From Alphaproteobacteria bacterium (GTDB lineage: Bacteria; Pseudomonadota; Alphaproteobacteria; Micropepsales; Micropepsaceae): 64,000 nt of DNA. The position numbers and the translations under genes were made by a program. The notes under the pieces are model-generated. The model made no database searches. It worked only from the letters and a program-made list of their open reading frames with translations, and had not been told where the DNA came from. This document shows positions 26,736 to 34,577 of the stretch, in pieces; positions within the stretch are counted from its first letter, which is position 1, and the number at the start of each line of letters is the position of its first letter. The stretch lies in assembly GCA_947467345.1 (NCBI GenBank), contig CANIHD010000001.1, positions 62,001 through 126,000 of the forward strand, given 5' to 3'.

Positions 26736-27818
26736 ATGAGCCTGCGTTCGAAAACTCCACATACGGGAACTTGGCGTCCGGCCATTTCCGGTATCGCCAT
26801 GTGCGCCCTCATCGGCGCCGGCATGCCTGCCTACGCCGCATCTCCAATAGGAAATTTCAGTTTGGCACCCGCGCCGGCCCAGCTCTGCGGTGGGCCCAAT
26901 AACGGCGGGCATGGCGGCAATACATTCAACTTGAACAAGACCATCAACAACAACAAGACCAATAATTTCGACTTCTCCAAGAAGATCATCATCAACAAAC
27001 CGATCACGATCAATAAGCCGATCACCATCAACAAGAACATCAATATCGAGAAAAACATCGACGCGTCGAAGACGATCATCATCAACAAGAATATCGACGC
27101 GTCCAAGAACATCACCATCAATAAGAACGTCAATATCGACATTTCTGCGCAAGTGAGCGCCTACGCTTCCGCGCAAGCCTCCGCACAGGCACAAGCAGAG
27201 GCCCAGGCACAGGCCTTCGGCTTCATACGTGGCGGCGGCTCCAGCTATGTCACCATCATCAACCGCAGCGGTGATTTCGGCCAGATTGCGGTGACGACAC
27301 AACCGGCGCAAACCGCGTGCGAACAGCAAGCCGCAACGGTGGTGAAATCCATTCACGCGATCTGCGTTGACGTGCGCGGCCGCGAGCATCCCGCGGCGCG
27401 CATGATTCCGGAGACTTGGGTCGATTCAAGCTTCGACAAGGAATTATATCGCTGCCTCGAAGGCTCGTCGCTGAAAGTCACGATCGGCGATGTGGTTCAA
27501 AGCAGCCAAGGACTTGCCGGCCTGTTTGAAAGCGGCGCTGTGCTAACCTGCAAACGCGGTGAGGCCCTACGGCACTATCAGGATGGCTTGGTCAAATGCG
27601 CCATCGCCGAAAAGGTGCCGGACTGTACCGAGCGCGAGAACATGCGCCGTTATGGCGTCGGCAATTTGTTTTACACCTATGTGGAAAATGTTTGCGTGCC
27701 GACGCAGAACATTTCCGAAGCCTATTTCCAAAATGGCGACAACGCTTCCGCTCCTTCACCCGGCGGGGAGGTCGAGATCTCCGGCAATTTCAATGGGGGA
27801 GTGGGTTACGCGCCTTAA
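26736..27818 (+). CDS. Secreted NK/INKNI-repeat protein with Cys-rich C-terminal domain
   Basis: I do not recognise the family. The 360-residue protein has a signal peptide ending AYAASP (about residue 36). A 66-136 block alternates short Asn/Lys/Ile units such as ITINKPITINK, KNINIEKNID and KNITINKN at a period near 6-7, as expected of a β-solenoid or curlin-like fibre. An Ala/Gln-rich stretch (137-161) follows. The C-terminal ~165 residues carry seven cysteines (about 195, 210, 240, 272, 288, 297, 320) in a likely folded domain. It may be a surface or matrix protein. Start ATG 26736 is chosen for the signal peptide. Confidence 0.75.
   Translation: MSLRSKTPHTGTWRPAISGIAMCALIGAGMPAYAASPIGNFSLAPAPAQLCGGPNNGGHGGNTFNLNKTINNNKTNNFDFSKKIIINKPITINKPITINKNINIEKNIDASKTIIINKNIDASKNITINKNVNIDISAQVSAYASAQASAQAQAEAQAQAFGFIRGGGSSYVTIINRSGDFGQIAVTTQPAQTACEQQAATVVKSIHAICVDVRGREHPAARMIPETWVDSSFDKELYRCLEGSSLKVTIGDVVQSSQGLAGLFESGAVLTCKRGEALRHYQDGLVKCAIAEKVPDCTERENMRRYGVGNLFYTYVENVCVPTQNISEAYFQNGDNASAPSPGGEVEISGNFNGGVGYAP
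26928..27143. repeat. Coding tandem repeat region of the NK-repeat protein
   Basis: In-frame AAC/AAG/ATC-rich DNA encoding the INKNI-type units. Units are degenerate at DNA level (for example ATCAACAAG recurs), and the block is much lower in GC than its surroundings. It could change copy number by slippage. Confidence 0.7.
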
Positions 27819-28016
27819 CCCATTCGGGAGCTGTAAAATCGCCTTATTCCCGGCCTTGCGTTGCGGTAGCGGAACACTCGCTCGCTTAGCGTTCTTATTT
27901 CGTCCCGCACGCAAAAATATATGATTTACGAGACGTTTTCGTATCAGAAGGCTTTGACGAACACGCCTTTTCTGCCGTAAGCAGACATCACAGTTTAATT
28001 GGCGAACGCGAGCGGG

Positions 28017-28052
28017 AGCGGATTTCGGCAACGAAATCCGCTTTACGTTTTT
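28017..28052 (+). terminator. Rho-independent terminator about 200 nt after the NK-repeat gene
   Basis: A perfect 11-bp stem (AGCGGATTTCG / CGAAATCCGCT) with a GCAA loop, followed by TTACGTTTTT. It serves the plus strand. The 200-nt distance from the last stop codon leaves room for a long 3' UTR or a short RNA. Confidence 0.85.
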
Positions 28053-28076
28053 AGGCGCCTGGCTCTCAAGACGCCC

Positions 28077-28889
28077 TCACTTAACTCCGACGCGTCGCGC
28101 CTCCAGCGCGAATGCAAGCGGAAGAAACGGCGCCCCATCGGGAAGCGCCCAATAGACTTCGTCGCGCTTGATCAATTGCGGCAGCGCCGCCCAATGAACG
28201 CGATCAAGCTCTTCGAAGCTTCGAATTTCAAACCCGGCGGCAATAGCTGCATTCAATATTTCTCCGACACCATGCGACCATATGAAGATCTCTCCCTCTA
28301 TGCGAGCGCTCGGATCGGCATAGTCGCGATCGAATTCATTCATCTCCGGCATTCGCGATTGATAGGGATAGCGCATCGTGAACGGCGACCTGGGTGAAAC
28401 ATGCTCGTCCATCATCATCATCGCTGGATGTCCTTCGACCAAAAGCAAACGACCACCGACGGCAAGTGCCTTCGCCGCCGCGCGCATCCAGGCACTGATG
28501 TCTTCAATCCACATGATCGCGCCCCACGATGCAAAGACGATATCGAACGCGGCCGGTGGAAGCGGCGGTGCAGTGACGTCACCCTCCACGAAGCTGGCGG
28601 ATAGACCTGTTTCGCTTGCCAACGCTTTCGCTGTCTCTATCGCGCGCGGCGAGAAATCGACGCCCGTTACCTCGGCGCCCATGCGCGCCAGTGACAGCGT
28701 GTCCAGCCCGAAATGGCATTGCAGATGCAGAAGCCTTTTGCCGCGAACATCACCGATGCGTTCGCGCACGATGGGATCGAGCACATTGACGCCCCGCCGA
28801 AATTCGTCGACGCGATAGAACTTGGACGCGAGGTGTATCGAAACCACGCTCTCCCAATAGGCCAGGTTCGATTGCCGGTACAAATCCAT
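28077..28889 (-). CDS. Class I SAM-dependent methyltransferase
   Basis: A 270-residue cytoplasmic methyltransferase with a Rossmann core. Motif I is LLHLQCHFGLDTLSLARMGAE, followed by VTGVDFSPRAIETA, SFVEGDVTAPPLP and FDIVFASWGAIMWIED. Substrate unknown. ATG 28889 has GGAGG 8 nt upstream. It lies downstream of copB on the same strand with a 23-nt gap and might be read through from the copper operon, but a functional link is not evident. Confidence 0.88.
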   Translation of the reverse strand: MDLYRQSNLAYWESVVSIHLASKFYRVDEFRRGVNVLDPIVRERIGDVRGKRLLHLQCHFGLDTLSLARMGAEVTGVDFSPRAIETAKALASETGLSASFVEGDVTAPPLPPAAFDIVFASWGAIMWIEDISAWMRAAAKALAVGGRLLLVEGHPAMMMMDEHVSPRSPFTMRYPYQSRMPEMNEFDRDYADPSARIEGEIFIWSHGVGEILNAAIAAGFEIRSFEELDRVHWAALPQLIKRDEVYWALPDGAPFLPLAFALEARRVGVK

Positions 28890-28912
28890 ATGATTTGCCT
28901 CCAATGGCAGCC

Positions 28913-29665
28913 CTATAACCAAGCCCGAACGCCAAAGACGAAGCGGAATTTCTCGGTGTCATCGCCATGGCTGCGCGCCAAGCGCCGTGTCTTTCCAAAC
29001 GAGCTTTCATACGAGACGCCCACGTAAGGTGCGAATTTGCGCGTGATCTCGTAGCGCAGACGCAAACCCGCTTCGAGATCGGAAAGACCGGAGCCGATGG
29101 CCCGGTCGGATTCGGACTGCGTGTAGAAATTGAGTTCGAGTTGCGGTTGCAGAATGAGTCGTTGGGTCAACAAGAGATCGAACGAACCAGCGGCGTTGCC
29201 GGCGAAATGTCCTGCATCGCTGGCGTAAAGCGTCGCTGACACTTCGAAGAAATTCGGCGCAAGGCCCTGGATACCAATCGCGCCCCAGTTTCGCCCGGCG
29301 CGCGAATCCGCATCCACACGCAATCCCGCCTGCAGGTCGAAATAGGTGGAGATCGGCCGGTCATAGAGAATTTCGTGTTTACCGTCTTCGAGCTTTCCGT
29401 CATCCCGCAATGTGGCTTCGCTTTTCAGCCAGACGCGGTTGCTATCGGTCCCCATCCAGGCCTGCGCGTCCCAATTCAATCCGCCGTCGCCACCTGCGCG
29501 GTACTCGAAACGATCAAGAAGAATGTGACTCCAAACATGCTGATCAGCGGTGGGTACGCCATAAGGCGCCGCTTCGCTGGCCTCGCCGCCATGCTGCATT
29601 TGCGCATGCGCCGGGCACGCAGCGCAAAGAAGCACCCTTACAGTCATGCAACGCGCAACATTCAC
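28913..29665 (-). CDS. copB: Copper resistance outer-membrane protein CopB
   Basis: Outer-membrane β-barrel of the CopB family that works with the CopA oxidase in copper tolerance. From GTG 29665 the protein has 250 residues, with a signal peptide ending CPAHAQ and a short MQHGGEA start of the mature part; the long Met/His-rich stretch of some CopB proteins is absent. Family segments are HILLDRFEYR, KSEATLRDDGKLE, ILYDRPISTYFDLQAG and ITRKFAPYVGVSYE. Its GTGA overlaps the copA stop by 4 nt. Confidence 0.9.
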   Translation of the reverse strand: MNVARCMTVRVLLCAACPAHAQMQHGGEASEAAPYGVPTADQHVWSHILLDRFEYRAGGDGGLNWDAQAWMGTDSNRVWLKSEATLRDDGKLEDGKHEILYDRPISTYFDLQAGLRVDADSRAGRNWGAIGIQGLAPNFFEVSATLYASDAGHFAGNAAGSFDLLLTQRLILQPQLELNFYTQSESDRAIGSGLSDLEAGLRLRYEITRKFAPYVGVSYESSFGKTRRLARSHGDDTEKFRFVFGVRAWL

Positions 29666-31473
29666 GACACGAGCACCGTGCGGAACATGCCCATGTCCAT
29701 ATGATAGAGAAGGTGGCAGTGAAAAGCCCAATAGCCCTTCGTGTGCGCCATGAAGATGAAGCTCATGCGCTCGCCCGGCTTGACATTGATGGTGTGCTTC
29801 AGCGGCAGCGCGCCGTCATTTCCGTTCTCCACCGCGAACAGAAATCCGTGCAGATGGATCGGATGTTCCATCATCGTGTCGTTGATCATGACGAAGCGCA
29901 CCGTCTCGCCGTGCTTCACATGAATGGGTGCCGCTTCGGAAAATTTCTTCCCGTTAAAGCCCCAAACCCAGCGTTCCATATTGCCGGTCATATGAAATTC
30001 GATGTTGCGTTCCGGCGGATTCATATACGGATCCGGCTTCAGCGCTTTCAGATCGGTGTAGACGAGAACGCGGCGGCCATTATTTTCGAGGCCGGTGCCG
30101 GGCTCGCCTAAGCGATTGATCGGCTGCATTGCGACATTGTCGACATTGATCTGTCCGGCCAGAGACTTCGGATCGACGCCATCAGCGTTGATGGCAGCGG
30201 CACTGACCGTAACCGCCGCGCCATGCCCCATAGCGGCGTGATCCATGCCCGGCATCGCCATCGCGGGCTCCATACTTGGCATCACATGCCCCATGGCGGC
30301 GTGATTGACCGCGCCCGCTTGCATATGCGCCATGTCGTGCATCGCGCCCATGCCCATATCGGCCATGCTGCGTAGGGGCCTCGGATCCATCGGCGGAATG
30401 GCAGCGCGCATGCCGGCCCGCGGTGCAAGCGTCGCGCAGGCATAGCCGCTGCGGTCCTGTGCCTGCGCGAAAATCGTGAAGGCCCCGTCTTGCGGCGTGA
30501 CGATCACATCGTAGGTTTCCGCCACACCGATGCGGAATTCTTCGATTTCAACCGGCTCGACATCGCTGCCGTCGCTCGCGACGACACTGAGTGGCAAGCC
30601 CGGGATGCGCACATCGAATGTGCTCATCGAGGAGCCGTTGATGAAGCGCAAACGCACTTTCTCGCCGGGATTGAACAACGCCGTCCAATTCGCGGCAGGC
30701 GCCTGCCCATTGATGAGAAACGTGTACGTGGCACCCGACACATCCGCGATGTCGGTGGGGCTCATGCGCATGCCGCCCCACATCAGACGGTCGCGCAGCG
30801 CGGCGCCGAATCCGGCGCGCCCCGCATCGGCCACGAATGTGCCCAGCGTGCGCTGCTGAAAATTGTAATAGTCCGATTGCTGCTTGAGATTGCCGATCAC
30901 CGCCATCGGATCTTCGTCGGTCCAATCCGACAGCAAGATCACGTAGTCGCGGTCATAGGTGTAGGGCTCTTTCTCGCGCGGCGTGATGAGCAGCGCGCCA
31001 TACATGCCGGTCTGTTCCTGCATCCCGCTATGGCTGTGATACCAATAGGTGCCGCTTTGCTTCACCGGAAAGCGATAGGTGAACGACTCGCCCGGCTTGA
31101 TGCCGTGGAAGCTGAGGCCCGGCACGCCGTCCATCTCCGACGGCAGCAAGATGCCGTGCCAATGCAACGACGAATCTTCGCGCAAATTGTTGGTGACGTT
31201 GATGGTCACGTCATCGCCTTCGCGCCAGCGCAAAATCGGCCCCGGCACTGAGCTATTGACGCCGGTCGCGATGCGCCGCCGTCCCGTGATGTTTACCGGC
31301 ACCTCATCCAAGGTCAGATCGAAACGATCGCCGCTCAGAATGGACGGCGCCTCTGCCGCCAAAGCGGTGCCACGCCACAACGCGCTCGCGCCCCCCGTCG
31401 CGGCCAATCCGGTCACAAAACGCCGGCGCGTCGGCGCGGGCGCGTGCGCCCCTGGCGGAAATTCTCGTGTCAT
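29662..31473 (-). CDS. copA: Copper resistance multicopper oxidase CopA
   Basis: Periplasmic multicopper oxidase, 603 residues, exported folded through Tat: RRRFVTGLAATGG follows a short N-terminus. Copper ligands appear in LHWHGIL, YWYHSHSG, HPIHLHGFLF and the type 1 motif HCHLLYHMDMGM. Between the second and third domains is a Met-rich insert (about residues 365-415: MADMGMGAMHDMAHM and more) typical of CopA copper buffering. ATG 31473 has AAGG at a spacing of about 6. It is transcribed with copB; no copRS regulators are adjacent. Confidence 0.96.
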   Translation of the reverse strand: MTREFPPGAHAPAPTRRRFVTGLAATGGASALWRGTALAAEAPSILSGDRFDLTLDEVPVNITGRRRIATGVNSSVPGPILRWREGDDVTINVTNNLREDSSLHWHGILLPSEMDGVPGLSFHGIKPGESFTYRFPVKQSGTYWYHSHSGMQEQTGMYGALLITPREKEPYTYDRDYVILLSDWTDEDPMAVIGNLKQQSDYYNFQQRTLGTFVADAGRAGFGAALRDRLMWGGMRMSPTDIADVSGATYTFLINGQAPAANWTALFNPGEKVRLRFINGSSMSTFDVRIPGLPLSVVASDGSDVEPVEIEEFRIGVAETYDVIVTPQDGAFTIFAQAQDRSGYACATLAPRAGMRAAIPPMDPRPLRSMADMGMGAMHDMAHMQAGAVNHAAMGHVMPSMEPAMAMPGMDHAAMGHGAAVTVSAAAINADGVDPKSLAGQINVDNVAMQPINRLGEPGTGLENNGRRVLVYTDLKALKPDPYMNPPERNIEFHMTGNMERWVWGFNGKKFSEAAPIHVKHGETVRFVMINDTMMEHPIHLHGFLFAVENGNDGALPLKHTINVKPGERMSFIFMAHTKGYWAFHCHLLYHMDMGMFRTVLVS

Positions 31474-31565
31474 CGACATCCTTATACGCAGGACTCTGCG
31501 CCTATTAGCCGACAGAAGCTGAGGTTGCCACAACCCCTGGTGGTGATATGGCCATGCTCCGTCCG

Positions 31566-31607
31566 CAACCTTGCATATTTGTGAGACTCCGTTCGGTCAC
31601 ATGTGGG
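31566..31607. repeat. 42-bp upstream element, copy 1
   Basis: CAACCTTGCATATTTGTGAG at 31566 and TGTGGG ending at 31607. The second copy (31973-32014) has the same order with the same 36-nt spacing. Each copy starts about 112-115 nt before a small plus-strand gene (31678 and 32088). Confidence 0.6.
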
Positions 31608-31677
31608 ACCCGCATGATCAGATGATTTTCGTCGGCGGACATGCCGCCCGACAGAAACTCTCTGAAGGAGCCCTCCA

Positions 31678-31848
31678 ATGCGTCAATTCATGATCCCCAT
31701 CGTTCTCATTGCCGGGCTCGGCCTGGCGCCGGCCTGCGCCAAGCTCCATGGCGGGACGTTATCGCTGGGCGACAATCATCCCGGCCTGCGCGCCGTTTTG
31801 GAATTTCCTGCAACGGCGTCCAGCGATTCACATAGCCTCGTCGTGTGA
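31678..31848 (+). CDS. Small exported or lipoprotein-like peptide of unknown function
   Basis: A 56-residue frame with GAAGGAG 8 nt before ATG 31678. The N-terminus is a clean signal sequence (MRQFMIPIVLIAGLGLAPAC) with a possible lipobox LAPAC. The mature part is only about 38 residues, with no recognised domain. It is divergent from copA. It could be a real small envelope protein or the surviving 5' end of a longer gene cut by the palindromic element that follows 13 nt later. Confidence 0.55.
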   Translation: MRQFMIPIVLIAGLGLAPACAKLHGGTLSLGDNHPGLRAVLEFPATASSDSHSLVV

Positions 31849-31861
31849 AATGAAAGTGCCG

Positions 31862-31962
31862 CCTCATGGTTCGAGACGGCAGCTTCGCTGCCTCCTCACC
31901 ATGAGGAACTCCAAAAATCCTCATCCTGAGGAGCGCCGAGAGGCCCGTCTCGAAGGATGAGG
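31862..31962. repeat. Dispersed palindromic repeat element (paired)
   Basis: Two palindromes side by side. The first (31862-31906) has CCTCATGGT and ACCATGAGG arms with an inner GGCAGC-TTC-GCTGCC. The second (31919-31962) has CCTCATCCT and AGGATGAGG arms. From memory these match a dispersed intergenic palindrome family found in rhizobial and related alphaproteobacterial genomes; no transposase is present. Confidence 0.8.
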
Positions 31963-31972
31963 GTGCCCGGCA

Positions 31973-32014
31973 CAATCTTGCAGATTTGTGAGGCACGCGT
32001 CGAAGACCTGTGGG
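31973..32014. repeat. 42-bp upstream element, copy 2
   Basis: CAATCTTGCAGATTTGTGAG at 31973 and TGTGGG ending at 32014, matching copy 1 at 31566-31607 with identical spacing. It lies about 115 nt before the ribbon-helix-helix gene, right after the palindromic element. Confidence 0.6.
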
Positions 32015-32087
32015 CCCTTTATGGTTTCTTATTCTCGCCACGGAGATTCCATTCGCGGCAGGTAGGAAATGCAAGCGGGTAAGTGTC

Positions 32088-32276
32088 ATGAACCAAGTTA
32101 CACTCCGGAACCTCGACGAGAACGTGCTGCACCGTCATATCCAATGGGCCTGGCAGAACGGATTGCCGCTCGAAGAATCCTTAAGCCGGCTCCTAATGGA
32201 TATGGCGTATTTGGAACGCTTCGAACGCTTTCTCGCGGAGATCTCGGCACGCGCGTTTCCGCGCGCCGCGCAATAA
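32088..32276 (+). CDS. Ribbon-helix-helix (FitA/Arc-like) DNA-binding protein
   Basis: A 62-residue protein with a ribbon-helix-helix pattern: the β-strand VTLRNLDENVLHRHIQWA, then NGLPLEESLSRLLMDMA. This is the FitA-type antitoxin form, in which LRNLDE and SLEEE-like helices are conserved. No PIN toxin gene follows, so it is an orphan antitoxin or a stand-alone regulator. The start is ATG 32088 with weak GGGTAAG upstream. Its 3' side shares a bidirectional region with the hfa operon terminator. Confidence 0.65.
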   Translation: MNQVTLRNLDENVLHRHIQWAWQNGLPLEESLSRLLMDMAYLERFERFLAEISARAFPRAAQ

Positions 32277-32295
32277 TCGGCACGCGCATACGCCA

Positions 32296-32327
32296 AATAA
32301 AAAAGGGAGAGCCGAAGCTCTCCCTTT
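32296..32327 (-). terminator. Terminator of the hfa-like operon
   Basis: An 11-bp stem (AAAGGGAGAGC / GCTCTCCCTTT, CGAA loop on the plus strand). Read on the minus strand it is followed by TTTTATTTGG, placing it about 24 nt after the last hfa-like gene. It might also act weakly on the plus strand for the ribbon-helix-helix gene. Confidence 0.85.
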
Positions 32328-32350
32328 GCCGAAATCATGCGGCGTGCGCG

Positions 32351-32998
32351 TCAGTCGTGATTGATATGAATGATCTGCGCGGTGTTGCCCGCGGCGGTGG
32401 CCGATACGCCGGCGCCGCCGACATTCTTCACCGTGGCGTTCACATCGGCGAAAGTACCGGCCTGATTGGCCTGCCAATTTTTCACCGGGAAATTCGGCGC
32501 GTTTGAATCGATCTCGATCTGGTTCGATATGGCCGTCGCGCTGATGCCGACCAAGCCTTTGACGTCGCGCACATCGGCATTCACCGTCGCGAACGGATCT
32601 TTCGCATTGCAGTTCTGCACGCTGTCCACGGAGGTGATGCGCGGATCGGTCGAAATCGATGCGCCGTTGCACAGTGACGTTGCGGAAAGGCTGAGGTCGC
32701 CCTTCACATCGGCCACATTCGCCTGCAGCGTTGCGCCGACATCGCCGACTTGCGTCTGATTATTGATGACGCGCGTGTCCTGATCGGTAATCACCATCAG
32801 CTGATTGCCGACCGCGGTGGACGCGGCGGACGCATCGCCGCCCACTGTGTTGAGCGTTGCGTTCAGATGCGAAAAGACCGGCGCGAGATTGAGCTGACCA
32901 TTGATGATGTCCGCGCCGCTATTGTACTCCGCCGCGAAGGCCGGACTTGCCAGCATCAGAATTGCTGTACCAGCGATAAGGGTCGTTGCGAGCTTCAT
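32351..32998 (-). CDS. HfaD-like repeat protein of the holdfast-anchor operon
   Basis: A 215-residue secreted protein with a signal peptide ending SPAFAAEY. Four imperfect repeats at about residues 42-69, 87-115, 135-163 and 182-210 share the pattern [A/L]NAx[V/L]xxVxG...SATAxxNQxxI, a curlin- or β-repeat-like layout. It takes the hfaD position after hfaA and hfaB, but is about half the length I recall for Caulobacter HfaD, so I leave the symbol empty. ATG 32998 has GGAG 8 nt upstream and lies inside the 3' end of hfaB, an 80-nt overlap in another frame. Likely an anchor subunit exported through HfaB. Confidence 0.75.
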   Translation of the reverse strand: MKLATTLIAGTAILMLASPAFAAEYNSGADIINGQLNLAPVFSHLNATLNTVGGDASAASTAVGNQLMVITDQDTRVINNQTQVGDVGATLQANVADVKGDLSLSATSLCNGASISTDPRITSVDSVQNCNAKDPFATVNADVRDVKGLVGISATAISNQIEIDSNAPNFPVKNWQANQAGTFADVNATVKNVGGAGVSATAAGNTAQIIHINHD

Positions 32999-34157
32999 TG
33001 CGGTTCTCCATCGGAAGCGAAGGCTGCGTGTTGGCGCGCGGTGCCGGGGCATAATACGGGTCGGATTGCGGCGGCAAAGGCGCCGGATAAGACGGATAAG
33101 GATAGGAAGGTCCCGGATTATAGGGAGCGGGATTATATGAGTCCTGATTGTGTGGGCCCTGGTTGTACGGATTGGGCGCGTAAGGCTGCGCCGAACGTTC
33201 ATACGGCGGCGGCGGCGCATAGGTTTGGCCGCCATTTTCTTGCGGGTATGGCGCTTGCTGATACGGCGTCTGTTGATATGGCACACCATTTTCGGCCAAA
33301 GGATCGCCGCCATTGCAGATGTCGGGGCCAATTCCGTAAAGCCGCGCCACCATTTCCAACACCGCGCGTTCGATCACCGCGCGCACTGCCAATTGTACGG
33401 GCTCAAGCGCGCTTTCGCCGATTCCGGCAGTCACCACATTGGTGCCGAGAACATCGAAAATGCCGGCCTGAACTTGCCGTGCCACAATCTGCTTTTGATA
33501 GGAAATGACGTCGACCACTTCGAGCGTCTTGGTATCGACAAGGCGTAGATCGATGCCGACATTCATCACATAGGCGCTGGCCGAGAGAGAGCCTTTCAGG
33601 TCCTTCGCGCCGATCCCGCCGCCATCGGCCGAACCGCCGGTGGAGCGCAGATTGAAATTCATCTCGGTGATACCGCCGACAAGATAAAAATCAGATCCCG
33701 GAATCGAGCCCGCCAGAATTTTGCGATAGTCGTTGGTGTTCTCGCCGCCGATGAGTTTGTTGTTGGCGTATTTGAGTTCGAGTTCGGCCACCGATGTGTC
33801 GAAACGCTCCACCAGACGCACGCCGGATTTACTCAGCGCAGAAATCGCCATCAGCGCGGCGCCTTGCGTGATTTTGCGCCCCGATCCGTCGGCCTCTTCC
33901 TTGCCGGTGTAATCGGCAATTTGGCCGACGGCGATGCGCGGCGCCGAACGTCGGGCATTGTAGCCAGCGACGCAAACAAGACCGCGCGAATGCGGCGTTT
34001 CATTCGAGATAACCGGCGCGCCGCCAATCGGCGCCGTATAGCGGCCGACCGAATCCGGCGTCGTGCTGACGCAGGCGGCCAACGGCATGACGGCAATGGC
34101 CGTTAGCAGCTTTTTGGCGAAAGGGCGACGAGCCCGGATCGTAGGAAGCTTTTCCAT
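32919..34157 (-). CDS. hfaB: CsgG/HfaB family outer-membrane secretion lipoprotein
   Basis: Forms the outer-membrane pore for curli-like (type VIII) or holdfast-anchor subunits. From residue 1 there is a basic N-terminus, a signal helix and lipobox LAAC (cysteine about 29). The CsgG-type core runs to about residue 290, with RIAVGQIADYTGKEE, QGAALMAISALSKSGVRLVERFDTS, DFYLVGGITEMNFN and VDVISYQKQIVARQVQAGIFDVLG. A ~110-residue Pro/Tyr/Gln tail follows, unusual for CsgG. The ATG comes 0 nt after the hfaA stop. In Caulobacter, HfaB secretes HfaA and HfaD, which anchor the polysaccharide holdfast. Confidence 0.88.
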   Translation of the reverse strand: MEKLPTIRARRPFAKKLLTAIAVMPLAACVSTTPDSVGRYTAPIGGAPVISNETPHSRGLVCVAGYNARRSAPRIAVGQIADYTGKEEADGSGRKITQGAALMAISALSKSGVRLVERFDTSVAELELKYANNKLIGGENTNDYRKILAGSIPGSDFYLVGGITEMNFNLRSTGGSADGGGIGAKDLKGSLSASAYVMNVGIDLRLVDTKTLEVVDVISYQKQIVARQVQAGIFDVLGTNVVTAGIGESALEPVQLAVRAVIERAVLEMVARLYGIGPDICNGGDPLAENGVPYQQTPYQQAPYPQENGGQTYAPPPPYERSAQPYAPNPYNQGPHNQDSYNPAPYNPGPSYPYPSYPAPLPPQSDPYYAPAPRANTQPSLPMENRNEARNDPYRWYSNSDAGKSGLRGGVQ

Positions 34158-34577
34158 TCAGAAATCCAGTTCGCCGTTGAGCGACGCCGTCGCGTTCTGA
34201 TCGCCATTGTTGGTTTGGGTGGAATCGATGATCACCGTGTTCCAATTGCCGATCACGTTGACGTTGAGCGAATTGCCGATGGCGACAGCCGACGCGCCGT
34301 AACCGGCGCCGGATTGGTTCACCCCGTCCTGCCGAACTACCGAAGTTCCGGTCATGACACCGTTGACGATGGTCAGATTGCCGTTGGCATCGCGCACTTG
34401 CCCGGTAACGGCGTGGTTTTCACCGCCCGAACCCAGACCGAAGCCGCCATTGAAGGCGGCAGAATTTGAAGAGAAGCCGCCGGAGGCCGCGCTTGCACCC
34501 GAGGTCTGACCCAGCGCTGCGCCAGCGCCAAAGGCGGCAACGACAGCAATGCTGAAAATGAGCGGCGCGCGGTACAT
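34158..34577 (-). CDS. hfaA: Holdfast anchor subunit HfaA-like protein
   Basis: A 139-residue exported protein: signal peptide to about residue 25 (AAFGAGAALGQ), a Ser/Gly/Asn-rich linker, then NLTIVNGVMTG, VAIGNSLNVNVIGNWNTVIIDSTQTNNGDQNA, rich in Asn and Gln as in curlin-like amyloid subunits. The length fits the HfaA family. ATG 34577 is chosen for the signal peptide. It heads hfaA-hfaB-hfaD on one transcript. I name it from family resemblance and from the operon; direct similarity should be checked. Confidence 0.78.
   Translation of the reverse strand: MYRAPLIFSIAVVAAFGAGAALGQTSGASAASGGFSSNSAAFNGGFGLGSGGENHAVTGQVRDANGNLTIVNGVMTGTSVVRQDGVNQSGAGYGASAVAIGNSLNVNVIGNWNTVIIDSTQTNNGDQNATASLNGELDF

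Noticed and set aside
26928-27143. Short repeats considered as a CRISPR-like array
   Set aside because: The repeats are in frame with a clear secreted protein, are degenerate, have no unique spacers and no cas genes nearby.
31862-31962. Palindrome pair as a terminator of the small gene
   Set aside because: The arms lack T-tracts and the two-part layout fits a dispersed repeat element better.
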